64,000 nt of DNA from assembly GCF_004342175.1 (NCBI RefSeq), contig NZ_SMAO01000001.1, positions 496,001-560,000 of the forward strand, in the 5' to 3' direction. Source of the DNA: Thiobaca trueperi (GTDB lineage Bacteria > Pseudomonadota > Gammaproteobacteria > Chromatiales > Chromatiaceae). This document shows, one piece after another, positions 9,047 through 19,094 of the stretch (within the stretch, counting starts at the first letter, position 1; each line of letters opens with the position of its first letter). A program made the position numbers and the translations under genes. The notes beneath the pieces were generated by a model. That model was given only the letters and a program-made list of their open reading frames with translations, searched no databases and had not been told where the DNA came from.

Positions 9047-10749
9047 TGAACGCCAATCTCACCGAACATGAACACATCAAGTCACGCAGCCAGCGTCTGC
9101 GCGGCACCCTGGCGGCGAGTCTGGCCGACGAACTGACCGCCGCCATCGACCCGGCGGATACCCAGATCGGCAAATTCCACGGCTTCTATCAGCAGGACGA
9201 CCGCGACCGGCGCGCCGCGCGCCGCGAGCAGTGGCTGGAGCCTGAATACAGTTTCATGCTGCGCGCACGGCTGCCCGGCGGGGTCTGCACCCCGGCGCAA
9301 TGGCTCGCCATCGACCGCATCGGACGCGAGCTGGCGAGCGGCAGCGTGCGGCTGACCACGCGCCAGACCTTTCAGTATCACGGCATCCCCAAGGGCGATC
9401 TGCGCGGGGTCATCCAGGGCATCCATCAGGCGCTCATCGACTCCATCGGCGGTTGCGGCGACATCAACCGCAATGTCATGTGCAACCCCAATCCGGTCGA
9501 ATCGCCGCTGCATGCCGAGGTCCATGCCTGGGCGCAGCGGATCAGCGAACATCTGCTGCCCAGGACCCGCGCCTATCATGAGCTCTGGCTCGATGGCGAA
9601 CGGCTCGCCGGCAGCGGCGAAGAGGATGAGCCGATCTATGGCGAGACCTATCTGCCGCGCAAATTCAAGGTCGCCATCGCCGTGCCGCCGCACAACGATG
9701 TCGATGTCTATGCCAACGATCTGGGTTTTATCGCCATCACCGACCCCAACGAACCCACCCGTCTGCTGGGCTTCAACTGTCTGGCCGGCGGCGGCATGGG
9801 GACGACCCACGGCGATCGCACCACCTTTCCCCGGCTGGCCGACGATCTGGGATTCGTCACCCCCGAGCGGGTGCTGGCGGTGGCCGAGGCGGTGGTCACG
9901 GCGCAGTGCGACTTCGGGAATCGCGTCAGTCGCCCCCATGCGCGGCTCAAATACACCATTGAACGCCTGGGTCTGGACGCCTTCAGGTCCGAGGTGGAGC
10001 GGCGTGCCGGGCTGACCTTCGCGCCGCCCCGGCCCGTCGCCTTCACGGATCACGGCGACCGCTACGGCTGGATCCGGGGTCATGACGGACGCTGGCACCT
10101 GACCTTGTATATCGAAAACGGACGGTTGCACGACGCCCCCGACCGTCCGTTGCTCACCGGGCTGCGGGCCATCGCCGAGGTCCATCGCGGCGATTTCCGT
10201 ATCACGCCCAATCAGAATCTGATCGTTGCGGGGGTGCCGGCCCGGCAGAAACAACGCATCGAATCGCTGGCGCGCGCGCATGGCCTGCTGGCAGAGGGGC
10301 GCTCGACGCTGCGGCTGGGCGCTATTGCCTGTGTCGCCTTTCCGACCTGTCCGCAGGCGATGGCGGAGTCGGAGCGTTATTTCCCGGATCTGCTGACCCG
10401 CATCGAAACGCTGGCCGCGCGTCATGGTCTGGAGCGGGAGGCACTGGTGATCCGCATGACCGGCTGTCCCAACGGCTGTGCACGGCCCTTCCTGGCCGAA
10501 ATCGCTTTCGTCGGCAAGGGACCGGGCACCTACAACCTGCTGCTCGGCGGCGACGGACGCGGCGCCCGGCTCAACAGCGTCTATCGGGAGAATATCGGCG
10601 AGACCGAGATCCTGACGGAGCTTGACGGACTCTTCGCTCGCTTCGCCGCCGAGCGCCAGCCGGACGAGCGATTCGGCGATTTCGTGGTGCGGGTCGGAAT
10701 CGTGCGGCGCGTGGTGAATGCGGCGCGGGATTTTCATCAGGCACCATGA
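9046..10749 (+). CDS. cysI: Assimilatory sulfite reductase hemoprotein subunit
   Basis: This 567-residue enzyme reduces sulfite to sulfide by six electrons at a siroheme coupled to a 4Fe-4S cluster. The cluster ligands are visible as the family pair: CVAFPTCPQAMAESERYF, then MTGCPNGCARPFLAEIAF. The arginine-rich siroheme and substrate pocket is seen in VRLTTRQTFQYHGIPKGDLR and the FGNRVSRPHARLKYT segment. The start overlaps the cysJ stop, so the two subunits are probably made in step. The gene ends close to a GACAGGATTAACAGGATT repeat. Its full length implies that sulfite reduction is kept although the sulfate importer beside it is broken. Confidence 0.96.
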   Translation: MNANLTEHEHIKSRSQRLRGTLAASLADELTAAIDPADTQIGKFHGFYQQDDRDRRAARREQWLEPEYSFMLRARLPGGVCTPAQWLAIDRIGRELASGSVRLTTRQTFQYHGIPKGDLRGVIQGIHQALIDSIGGCGDINRNVMCNPNPVESPLHAEVHAWAQRISEHLLPRTRAYHELWLDGERLAGSGEEDEPIYGETYLPRKFKVAIAVPPHNDVDVYANDLGFIAITDPNEPTRLLGFNCLAGGGMGTTHGDRTTFPRLADDLGFVTPERVLAVAEAVVTAQCDFGNRVSRPHARLKYTIERLGLDAFRSEVERRAGLTFAPPRPVAFTDHGDRYGWIRGHDGRWHLTLYIENGRLHDAPDRPLLTGLRAIAEVHRGDFRITPNQNLIVAGVPARQKQRIESLARAHGLLAEGRSTLRLGAIACVAFPTCPQAMAESERYFPDLLTRIETLAARHGLEREALVIRMTGCPNGCARPFLAEIAFVGKGPGTYNLLLGGDGRGARLNSVYRENIGETEILTELDGLFARFAAERQPDERFGDFVVRVGIVRRVVNAARDFHQAP

Positions 10750-10758
10750 CTTTATTTA

Positions 10759-10851
10759 GACAGGATTAACAGGATTTTTCAGGATGGACAGGATTTCTCA
10801 AATCCTTGTTTTAAATATTTTTAATCCTGAAAAATCTTGTTAATCCTGTCC
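10759..10851. repeat. Family-1 palindromic repeat (GACAGGATTAACAGGATT)
   Basis: The left arm GACAGGATTAACAGG and right arm TTAATCCTGTCC can pair through a large imperfect hairpin with an AT-rich centre. The copy sits directly after cysI, so it may stabilise or end the cysJI transcript. The rest of the gap to cysK holds only the AGGAG ribosome site of cysK at 11021-11025. Confidence 0.9.
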
Positions 10852-11033
10852 GTTGAAGGAATTTCAGGCGTTTAGAGATCTTCCTGGAAAGCGCCTTCAG
10901 TTTTATCAGAATCTGAATTCTTCTTCGTTCGACTCCGGCAGCGAAAACCTTAAAGTGAAACCTCTGTGGCCGTCCGGCATTCAACCGGCGTCACACCCCC
11001 ATCCAGACCGATCCGGTCTGAGGAGCACTCCCG

Positions 11034-12011
<978 letters not shown>

Positions 12012-12095
12012 CTTGAACGGAGCCGGTTTCACCCCGGCGGGCGGCACCCTGCGCGCGCCCGACATCGCCGTGGCTCCTGCGGGCGATGAGCGCGG

Positions 12096-12435
12096 CTGGA
12101 TCCCCGGCGCACCGCCGCTGGCGCAGGCGCACTGCTGGTCGCCCCGGCGGATCCGGAGCGTTTCTCGCCGCGCGGCGTGCGTGCCGACCCGCGACGCAAG
12201 GGTCAGCTTTCGCTGGCTGCCGATCTCCCGTCGGCCCCCTGCCCTTCCCGAGCCTGGTGGTGGCGAGCCGCAACGATCCCTGGATGCGTCTGGAGACAGT
12301 CGAGCACTGGGCCGGGCTCTGGGGCAGCGTGATGATCGACATCGGCGATGCAGGCCACATCAATATCGATTCGGGATTCGGCCCCTGGCCGCAGGGACTG
12401 GCACTGCTGCGCGCCCTCCAGTCTGGCCGGTTTCA
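12096..12435 (+). pseudogene. Remnant of an RBBP9/YdeN-type alpha/beta hydrolase
   Basis: One frame reads GALLVAPADPERF and then a long linker; after about 12235-12245 the neighbouring frame continues with PFPSLVVASRNDPWMRLETV, and MIDIGDAGHINIDSGFGPWP follows further on. Together these match the C-terminal half of small serine hydrolases of the RBBP9/YdeN family, including the Asp and His of the triad. The N-terminal half with the nucleophile serine is absent, and a frameshift separates the two pieces. It starts immediately after cysK, so a deletion probably removed the front of the gene. No product is expected. Confidence 0.65.
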
Positions 12436-12541
12436 GCGTCGGGCGGTGACACCGACACCCGCGCGCCGCACCCTGCCCTACCCGCGAACGACACGACAAT
12501 CCGCCCATGCCACTCCGACCTTTTGATCAAGGCATTCAATC

Positions 12542-12610
12542 GTGACTGATCTCAAGGCCAACTACCGCTACGAAACGCCCCAGGTCCATGCCGGTCAGTC
12601 GCCCGCACGG
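12542..12610 (+). pseudogene. 5' fragment of an O-acetylhomoserine sulfhydrylase-like gene
   Basis: A GTG start preceded by AAGG opens a frame reading MTDLKANYRYETPQVHAGQS, the characteristic N-terminus of MetY-type PLP sulfhydrylases (YRFETLQVHAGQ in relatives). After about 23 codons the similarity stops and the sequence runs into the 3' end of nuoN on the opposite strand. This is consistent with a deletion that joined the front of a sulfur-assimilation gene to the nuo cluster. The fragment is too short for certainty, but the motif is distinctive. Confidence 0.6.
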
Positions 12611-12640
12611 TGTCCATCCATCAGCGCGAAAGTGACGCGA

Positions 12641-14086
12641 TTACTGCACCGCAAACGCCGCCTGACACAGCGACAGCAGCGCGGCGGGAAAAAGCCCGAG
12701 CGCCAGCAGGGCCAGACCATTGGCTGTCATGGCGATCCGCACGCCGCCGCTGGTGACGAGGATCGGCGCGTCCGGGGCCGGTCGGTCGAAATAGATGAAT
12801 TTGATGACCCGCAGATAGTAGAAGGCGCCGATGATGGAGAAGGCGACGGCCACCAGCGCCAGCCACACCAGATCAATGCGGACGACGGATTCCAGCACCA
12901 GCAGCTTGGCCATGAAACCGACTGTCGGCGGCACCCCGGCCATGGAGAACATGACGAGCGTCATCATGGCGGCGTACCAGGAATCGCGATCATTGAGCCC
13001 CTTGAGGTCTTCGAGGTTCTCGGCATCGAATCCCTTGCGACTGAGGATGAGGAGGATGCCGAAGGCACCGGCGGACATCACGGCATAGACGATGGCATAG
13101 AACATGGCCGCCGCGTAGCCCTGCTGTGATCCGGCGAGCAGCCCGAGAAAGATGAAGCCGGCATGTCCGATGGCCGAGTAGGCCAGCATGCGCTTGATGT
13201 TGGTCTGGGCGATAGCGACCAGATTGCCAAGCCCCATCGAGAGCACGGCGAGGATGATCAGCATGCCCTGCCAGTCGGCATGGAGCGACGGCAACCCCTC
13301 CACCAGCATGCGGATGGCAAGCGCGAAGGCCGCGATCTTGGGCGCGCTGCCGAGAAAGAGCACGGCAGGCGTCGGCGCGCCTTCGTAGATGTCCGGCACC
13401 CACATGTGAAACGGCACGGCGCCGAATTTGAAACCGATACCGATCACCAGAAAGACGATCCCGAACACCAGCACCTTGTTTGCGATGCCCTGTGCGGCGA
13501 CAGCCTGAGCGACCGGCCCCAGTTCGATGGAGCCGGTCGCGCCATAGATCATCGAGATGCCGTAGAGCAGCAGGCCCGAGCCGAGCGCGCCGAGCACAAA
13601 ATATTTCATCGCCGCCTCAGCGCCCTTTTTGGAATCGCGGTCGAAGGCGACCAGGGCATAGAGCGAGAGCGCCTGGAGTTCGAGCCCCAGATACAGCGTC
13701 AGGAAGCTGTTGGCGGAGACCATGACCAGCATCCCGAGCACCGCGAACAGGCCCAGGACATAAAACTCGCCCACCAGCATGCCGCGATCCTTGAGCCAGG
13801 GTCGCGCATAGATGAAGGCGAGGATACTCACCACCAGAATCGCGCCCTTCAACAGATCGCTGATACCGTCGCGAACCAGATTGCCATCGAAGAAGATCTG
13901 GCGCTCGCCGCCGCCGACCGCGCCGGTCAGCGCAATGGCGATCACCAGACCGATCAGACTCAGGCTGTGATTGAGTCCCTTGTCCTGATCCTTGAGATAG
14001 AGATCGACGATGAGCACCACGCTCGCGGTGATGAGGATGGCGATCTCCGGCAGGATGGGCACGAGATTGGCGGCGTCGAATGGCAT
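12641..14086 (-). CDS. nuoN: NADH-quinone oxidoreductase subunit N
   Basis: The 481-residue, 13-14 helix membrane subunit belongs to the Mrp-antiporter-like proton pump set of complex I. Visible hallmarks include the early glutamate helix (ILPEIAILITASVVLIVDLY), LGLELQALSLYALVAFDRD, the FKFGAVPFHMWVPDIYEGAP loop with its conserved lysine and histidine, and IKRMLAYSAIGHAGFI. ATG 14086 is preferred over a TTG four codons earlier. It is the last gene of the nuo cluster, and a palindromic repeat separates it from nuoM. Its 3' end lies only about 30 bp from the metY-like fragment, so any native downstream terminator may be lost. Confidence 0.95.
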   Translation of the reverse strand: MPFDAANLVPILPEIAILITASVVLIVDLYLKDQDKGLNHSLSLIGLVIAIALTGAVGGGERQIFFDGNLVRDGISDLLKGAILVVSILAFIYARPWLKDRGMLVGEFYVLGLFAVLGMLVMVSANSFLTLYLGLELQALSLYALVAFDRDSKKGAEAAMKYFVLGALGSGLLLYGISMIYGATGSIELGPVAQAVAAQGIANKVLVFGIVFLVIGIGFKFGAVPFHMWVPDIYEGAPTPAVLFLGSAPKIAAFALAIRMLVEGLPSLHADWQGMLIILAVLSMGLGNLVAIAQTNIKRMLAYSAIGHAGFIFLGLLAGSQQGYAAAMFYAIVYAVMSAGAFGILLILSRKGFDAENLEDLKGLNDRDSWYAAMMTLVMFSMAGVPPTVGFMAKLLVLESVVRIDLVWLALVAVAFSIIGAFYYLRVIKFIYFDRPAPDAPILVTSGGVRIAMTANGLALLALGLFPAALLSLCQAAFAVQ

Positions 14087-14117
14087 AGTTGGTTCCAAAT
14101 TCTGAGACTGGCTGTCA

Positions 14118-14215
14118 ATAGACAGGACTAACAGGATTTTTCAGGATTGACAGGGTTTTTAAGATTTTGTTTTTAATCATGTTAATCTTGATTAATTCTG
14201 TTAATCCTGTCTATT
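14118..14215. repeat. Family-1 palindromic repeat between nuoM and nuoN
   Basis: ATAGACAGGACTAACAGG is mirrored by CTGTTAATCCTGTCTAT about 60 bp later, giving a nearly complete palindrome. It fills most of the nuoM-nuoN gap and would form a long hairpin in the nuo mRNA. Confidence 0.9.
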
Positions 14216-14225
14216 CCCACAAACC

Positions 14226-15800
14226 TCAACGCATGACAGTCGCAGCGGCTTCGGGACGAACCAGCGCGCAGTCGCCGCGCTCGTCAGCGGGCAGCTTGCA
14301 CGCGCTGACCTGGACGACCAGCTTCTCGATCGTCGTGTGCATGACGTTCACCAGCGGTGCAGGCCAGAGTCCGAGCGCGAGCACGGCGGCAGCCAGTACG
14401 CCGAGATTGAAGGTCTCGCGGCGATCCAGATCTTTCAATGCCGCGACCTTGTCGTTTTTGACCTCGCCGAAGATCACCCGCTTGACCATCCAGAGGGTAA
14501 AGGCCGCAGCCAGGATGAGCGTGGTCGCGGCCAGCACCGCCCACCAGAAATCGGCGCGGAAGGTGGCGAGGATGACCATGAACTCGCCGACGAAGCCGGA
14601 GGTGCCGGGCAGCCCGGCGTTGGCCATCGCAAAGAAGATCATAAAGGCGCCGAACCAGGGCATGGTGTTGATCACGCCGCCATAGTCGGCGATCTCGCGT
14701 GAATGGACGCGGTCATAGAGCACGCCGACACAGAGAAAGAGCGCACCGGAGATGAAGCCGTGCGAGATCATCTGCACCATGCCGCCCTCGATGCCCATGA
14801 TCGAGCCGCCGCTCACCTCGGGCCGCACCGCCAGGGCGAAGACCAGAAAGAAGCCGAGCGTGGCAAAGCCCATGTGGGCGATGGACGAATAGGCGATGAG
14901 CTTTTTCATGTCCTGCTGCACCAGGGCCACGAAGCCAATGTAGACGATGGCGATCAGCGACAGCGCGATGATGAGCCAGGCCAGTTCGGCGCTGGCGTCG
15001 GGTGTGATCGGCATGGAAAAGCGCAGGAAGCCATAGCCGCCAATCTTGAGCATGATCGCCGCCAGGATCACAGAGCCGCCGGTGGGCGCCTCGACATGGG
15101 CGTCCGGCAGCCAGGTATGCACCGGGAACATGGGCACCTTGACCGCGAAGGCGAGCAGGAAGGCGATGAAGATGAGGATCTGCGCAGTCATTCCCAGTTG
15201 CAGCGCGTGGAAATCCAGGATGCTGAAACTCTCGGCCTGGAATGACATGTAGATCAGCGCGATCAGCATGAAGACCGAGCCGAAGAAGGTGAAGAGGAAG
15301 AACTTGATGGTCGCATAGACCCGGTTCGGCCCGCCCCAGACCCCGATGACGATGAACATCGGGATCAGCATCGCCTCCCAGAAGACATAAAAAAGAATGG
15401 CGTCGAGTGCCGCGAAGACGCCGACCATCACCCCTTCCATGATGAGAAAGGCCGCCATGTACTGCGTCGGCTTATAGGTGATGGTCTCCCAGCCGGCAAT
15501 GATGACGAAGATGCTGATGAAGGTCGTGAGAATGATCAGCGGCATCGAGAGACCATCGACGCCGAGAAAATACTCGACCTTGAAGCCAGGGATCCAGGGC
15601 GAGCGTTCGACGAACTGCATCTGGGCGGTCGTCGCATCGAAGCCGAACCAGAGCCCGAGGCTGATCAGGAAGGTCAGGATGGCGAAGATCAGCGCCGTCC
15701 AGCGGGAGATGTTCGTGGACTGCTCGCCGCTTGCCAGCACGACGATGCCGCCGATGATGGGCAGCCAGATGATCAGCGTCAGCAGGGGAAACTCGTTCAT
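14226..15800 (-). CDS. nuoM: NADH-quinone oxidoreductase subunit M
   Basis: This 524-residue subunit is one of three antiporter-like proton channels of complex I. The sequence shows FVERSPWIPGFKVEYFLGVD, EAMLIPMFIVIGVWGG (with the conserved helix-5 glutamate), VKVPMFPVHTWLPDAHVEAP (lysine and histidine of the channel), and DMKKLIAYSSIAHMGF. About 14 membrane helices are expected. GGGAG lies upstream of ATG 15800. It follows nuoL after a gap of about 20 bp, indicating one transcript. Confidence 0.96.
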   Translation of the reverse strand: MNEFPLLTLIIWLPIIGGIVVLASGEQSTNISRWTALIFAILTFLISLGLWFGFDATTAQMQFVERSPWIPGFKVEYFLGVDGLSMPLIILTTFISIFVIIAGWETITYKPTQYMAAFLIMEGVMVGVFAALDAILFYVFWEAMLIPMFIVIGVWGGPNRVYATIKFFLFTFFGSVFMLIALIYMSFQAESFSILDFHALQLGMTAQILIFIAFLLAFAVKVPMFPVHTWLPDAHVEAPTGGSVILAAIMLKIGGYGFLRFSMPITPDASAELAWLIIALSLIAIVYIGFVALVQQDMKKLIAYSSIAHMGFATLGFFLVFALAVRPEVSGGSIMGIEGGMVQMISHGFISGALFLCVGVLYDRVHSREIADYGGVINTMPWFGAFMIFFAMANAGLPGTSGFVGEFMVILATFRADFWWAVLAATTLILAAAFTLWMVKRVIFGEVKNDKVAALKDLDRRETFNLGVLAAAVLALGLWPAPLVNVMHTTIEKLVVQVSACKLPADERGDCALVRPEAAATVMR

Positions 15801-15819
15801 TCAGATTGCTCCCTTGCCG

Positions 15820-17826
15820 TCAGAAGGTCACGAAGATCGTCAGCAGGCCGACCAGCCCGACGATCATCGCAATGGCATAGTGATAGAGATAGCCGGTCTG
15901 CAAATGGCGCGACCACTGAGCAAAACGGGCGACACGCTGGGCCGAGCCATTGACGATGGCGCCATCAATCACGGCCTGGTCACCAGTCATCCAGAGCATC
16001 CGCCCCAGATCGCGCCCACCACCGGCAAAGACCCGCTGGTTGAAGTCATCGAAACCGTATTTGTCCTGAAGGACACGGGTCACGGGACCGCCAAGCGTCT
16101 GCAACTGTGCGTCGATGCGGGGGTTCCAAGCGAAGATCAACCACCAGACGACAGCCGCCAGCCCCAGTCCGGCCATCGCCAGGAAGAAGGGCAAGGCGGT
16201 GAGCCCGTGCTGCACGAAGGCCGCCTGACCGTGCCAGTGCTCGCGCAGATGCGCCAGCGAATCGTGCTCGGGCGCGACCAGGATCGGATTCCAGTCACCG
16301 GAGGTGAACCAGTCGCCGATCAGCAGCGGCTCGACGGTGTACCAACCGATGAAGACGGAGGGAATCGCCAGCAGAATCAAGGGCAGCGTGACGACCCAGG
16401 GTGTTTCGTGCAGATGATGCCGGGCATGATCATCCATCCGCTCCTTGCCGTGGAAGACCAGGAAATACAGCCGGAAACTGTAGAGCGCGGTGACGAAGAC
16501 GCCGAGCGTCAGCAGAACGGCGGCATAGCCCGAACCGAAGAGGCTGGAATGCCAGACCGATTCGATGATGGCGTCCTTGGAGAAGAACCCGGAGAAACCG
16601 GGGAAGCCGATCAGCGCCAGCGACCCGAGCAGGAGGGTGACCCAGGTGATCGGCATATATTTACGCAGCCCGCCCATGTCGCGGATGTCCTGCCTGTGGT
16701 GCAGAGCGATGATGACCGAACCGGCGGCCAGGAACAGCAGCGCCTTGAAGAAGGCATGGGTCATCAGATGGAAGATGCCGGCGGCATAGGCCGAGGCACC
16801 CAGCGCGGCAACCATGTAGCCGAGCTGGGACAGGGTCGAGTAGGCGACGATCCGCTTGATGTCGTTCTGCACCAGACCGATCAGCCCCATGAAAAAGGCC
16901 GTGGTCGCGCCGATGATGAGGACAAAGCTCAGTGCCGTCTCGGACAGCTCGAAGAGCGGCGACATGCGCGCCACCATGAAGACGCCCGCCGTGACCATGG
17001 TCGCGGCATGGATCAGGGCCGAGATCGGGGTCGGGCCTTCCATCGAATCCGGCAGCCACACATGCAGCGGCACCTGGGCCGATTTGCCCATGGCGCCGAT
17101 GAAGAGCAGCACGCAGATGAGGGTCATGAGCGAGACGCCGCCGAAGACCGCGATCCGGGTTTCGGCGTGCTCGGGGGCGCGCGCGAAGACCTCGGCATAG
17201 TCCATCGAGCCGAAGAACATGGCGATGGCGGCGATGCCGAGAATGAAGCCGAAGTCGCCCACCCGGTTCACCAGAAACGCCTTGAGGTTGGCGAAGATCG
17301 CCGTCTCGCGGGTGGACCAGAAGCCGATCAGCAGATAGGACACCAGACCCACCGCCTCCCAGCCGAAGAACAACTGCATGAAGTTGTTCGACATCACCAG
17401 CATCAGCATCGAGAAAGTGAAGAGCGAGATATAGCTGAAGAACCGCTGATAGCTGTTCCTGCCCGACAGTGCCCCGTGCGGCCAGTTGTGCTCGTCGTCG
17501 GCCATGTAGCCGATGGTATAGATATGCACCATCAGCGAGACGAAGGTGACGGTCGCCATCATGAGCGCGGTCAGCTTATCGACCAGGAAACCGACCTCGA
17601 AGCGGATCCCGTCCGAGACCATCCAGATATAGACGGCCTCGTTGAAGACCGGCAGATCGCTCCAGATGAAGCGCGCCAGCACCCACAGCGAGAGCAGGGT
17701 CGAGAGTCCCACGCCAGCAATGGTCACGCGATGCGCTCCCCGACGGCCGATCCGACCGCCGAAGAACCCGGCAACGATGGCGCCGATGAGCGGCGCAAGC
17801 ACAATGGTCAGGTAGACGTTTTCCAT
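15820..17826 (-). CDS. nuoL: NADH-quinone oxidoreductase subunit L
   Basis: The 668-residue distal proton-pumping subunit carries the hallmark segments RFEVGFLVDKLTALMMATVT, FFGWEAVGLVSYLLIGFW, GKSAQVPLHVWLPDSMEGPT and DIKRIVAYSTLSQLGYMVAA. The C-terminal part forms the long horizontal helix that runs along the membrane arm in known structures. It is adjacent to nuoM. Upstream, about 190 bp of palindromic repeats separate it from nuoK, which is unusual because nuoK and nuoL are often nearly contiguous. Confidence 0.96.
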   Translation of the reverse strand: MENVYLTIVLAPLIGAIVAGFFGGRIGRRGAHRVTIAGVGLSTLLSLWVLARFIWSDLPVFNEAVYIWMVSDGIRFEVGFLVDKLTALMMATVTFVSLMVHIYTIGYMADDEHNWPHGALSGRNSYQRFFSYISLFTFSMLMLVMSNNFMQLFFGWEAVGLVSYLLIGFWSTRETAIFANLKAFLVNRVGDFGFILGIAAIAMFFGSMDYAEVFARAPEHAETRIAVFGGVSLMTLICVLLFIGAMGKSAQVPLHVWLPDSMEGPTPISALIHAATMVTAGVFMVARMSPLFELSETALSFVLIIGATTAFFMGLIGLVQNDIKRIVAYSTLSQLGYMVAALGASAYAAGIFHLMTHAFFKALLFLAAGSVIIALHHRQDIRDMGGLRKYMPITWVTLLLGSLALIGFPGFSGFFSKDAIIESVWHSSLFGSGYAAVLLTLGVFVTALYSFRLYFLVFHGKERMDDHARHHLHETPWVVTLPLILLAIPSVFIGWYTVEPLLIGDWFTSGDWNPILVAPEHDSLAHLREHWHGQAAFVQHGLTALPFFLAMAGLGLAAVVWWLIFAWNPRIDAQLQTLGGPVTRVLQDKYGFDDFNQRVFAGGGRDLGRMLWMTGDQAVIDGAIVNGSAQRVARFAQWSRHLQTGYLYHYAIAMIVGLVGLLTIFVTF

Positions 17827-17849
17827 TCGCTGGCTCTTTCGCTTTTTTA

Positions 17850-18010
17850 ATGGGCAGGATTAACAGGATTTTCCTGGCTCTGGCTCCCACGCTCCAGCGT
17901 GGGAGCAAGTCTGACCGCTCCAGCGGTGCGTCCTGTCATGAATCGCTGTTTAATCACGCCACGTGACGCTGGAGCGTCGGCACGTGCTCCCACGCTGGAG
18001 CGTGGGAACC
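17850..18010. repeat. Half family-1 repeat plus GCTCCAGCGTGGGA hairpins between nuoK and nuoL
   Basis: A half copy of family 1 (GGGCAGGATTAACAGGATTT) is followed by CTCCCACGCTCCAGCGTGGGAG, CCGCTCCAGCGG, and a second copy TCCCACGCTGGAGCGTGGGA. Each is a short perfect or near-perfect hairpin. No gene fits here. Confidence 0.85.
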
Positions 18011-18019
18011 AGATTGTGT

Positions 18020-18325
18020 TTAACCCTTGAGCGCATCCAGATCCTCGACATTGATGGTCTGCCGGTTGCGGAAGAGCACCACCAGAATCGCCAGACCAAT
18101 CGCCGCTTCAGCCGCCGCGACGGTGAGGATGAAGAAGACGAAGACCTGCCCGGTCATGTCGCCGAGAAAATGCGAGAAGGCGACGAAGTTCATATTGACC
18201 GCCAGCAGCATCAGCTCGATGCACATCAGCAGCAGAATGACGTTCTTGCGATTGAGAAAAATCCCGGCGATCGAGATGGAAAAGAGCAGTCCGCCGAGGA
18301 TCAGATAATCCGAAAGCGCGATCAT
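18020..18325 (-). CDS. nuoK: NADH-quinone oxidoreductase subunit K
   Basis: The 101-residue subunit has three membrane helices. It shows the family core [20 protein letters not shown] with the conserved membrane glutamate, then NMNFVAFS, and a second glutamate in [19 protein letters not shown]. The length is standard for NuoK. ATG 18325 overlaps the nuoJ stop (ATGA), implying translational coupling. A longer open frame runs upstream of this start but lies inside nuoJ in another frame. Confidence 0.96.
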   Translation of the reverse strand: MIALSDYLILGGLLFSISIAGIFLNRKNVILLLMCIELMLLAVNMNFVAFSHFLGDMTGQVFVFFILTVAAAEAAIGLAILVVLFRNRQTINVEDLDALKG

Positions 18326-18969
18326 TCGTCTGACTCCTTTTCCAATGCGGGCGCAACGACTGGAACAGGCGTTTCGGACGCCATTTTGACCAGCCGGATC
18401 CGGTCCGGTCCCTTCTTGACACGCACCTGTCGCGCCGGATCGACATATTTGTTGTCGGGACGGCGGCGCAGCGTGAGCCGGATGGCGGCGATGATGGCAA
18501 CCAGCAGAATCACCGAAGCAATCTCCACCGGATAGACATAGACGGTATAAAGCAGCAGCCCGAGTTCGCGGGTGTTGTTCAGGTCTGTGCCCGCTGGCGC
18601 GGGAGCGGGGAAGGCATGCAGGCCAAAGTTCGCCGGTCCCACGATCAGAAAGATCTCGATGGCCATGATCCCCGCGATCAGCAGACCCAAAGGGAGATAG
18701 TCGATGAAACCGGCGCGCAGGGCGGCAATGTCCACATCGAGCATCATGACCACGAAGAGGAAGAGCACCATCACCGCGCCGACATAGACCAGGATCAGGA
18801 CGATGCCGAGGAACTCGGCCTCCATCAGGATCCAGAGCGCGGCACTGGAAACAAAGGCCAGCACAAGAAAGAGCACCGCATGCACCGGATTGCGCCGACT
18901 GACGACCATACCCGCCGCCCACAGCGTAATGAGGGCGAAGAGATAGAAGAGAAATTTTTCAAAGCCCAT
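18322..18969 (-). CDS. nuoJ: NADH-quinone oxidoreductase subunit J
   Basis: This 215-residue membrane subunit begins with the typical first helices ([20 protein letters not shown], then [19 protein letters not shown]) and contains [20 protein letters not shown], which carries the pi-bulge helix important for coupling. About five helices are followed by a charged C-terminal tail that looks cytoplasmic and is longer than in some relatives. The gene lies after a palindromic repeat that separates it from nuoI and overlaps nuoK downstream. Confidence 0.94.
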   Translation of the reverse strand: MGFEKFLFYLFALITLWAAGMVVSRRNPVHAVLFLVLAFVSSAALWILMEAEFLGIVLILVYVGAVMVLFLFVVMMLDVDIAALRAGFIDYLPLGLLIAGIMAIEIFLIVGPANFGLHAFPAPAPAGTDLNNTRELGLLLYTVYVYPVEIASVILLVAIIAAIRLTLRRRPDNKYVDPARQVRVKKGPDRIRLVKMASETPVPVVAPALEKESDE

Positions 18970-19065
18970 GATTTTTAAACCGCATCCGGAGTAATAGGCG
19001 GAGTTTCGAGTGAATTCAGGCTTATCTGCATCAATGGCTGTTTGCGTTGATGCGGTTTAAAAATC
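18966..19065. repeat. Diverged TTAAACCGC-type palindrome between nuoI and nuoJ
   Basis: TTTTTAAACCGCATC at the left is mirrored by GATGCGGTTTAAAAAT at the right, about 100 bp apart. The ends match the TTAAACCGCG family found at 33.4 and 61.1 kb, but the interior differs. It fills most of the nuoI-nuoJ gap. Confidence 0.75.
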
Positions 19066-19094
19066 AATTTTTTCATGATCTTTTAAACATTCGC

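Noticed and set aside
15478-17850. 790-codon open frame antisense to nuoL and nuoM
   Set aside because: It mirrors GC-rich codons of the real genes, is full of His, Asp, Gln and Arg without any domain, and nuoL matches its family end to end.
18326-18922. Long upstream extension of nuoK
   Set aside because: The region codes for NuoJ in another frame, and 101 residues is the standard NuoK length.
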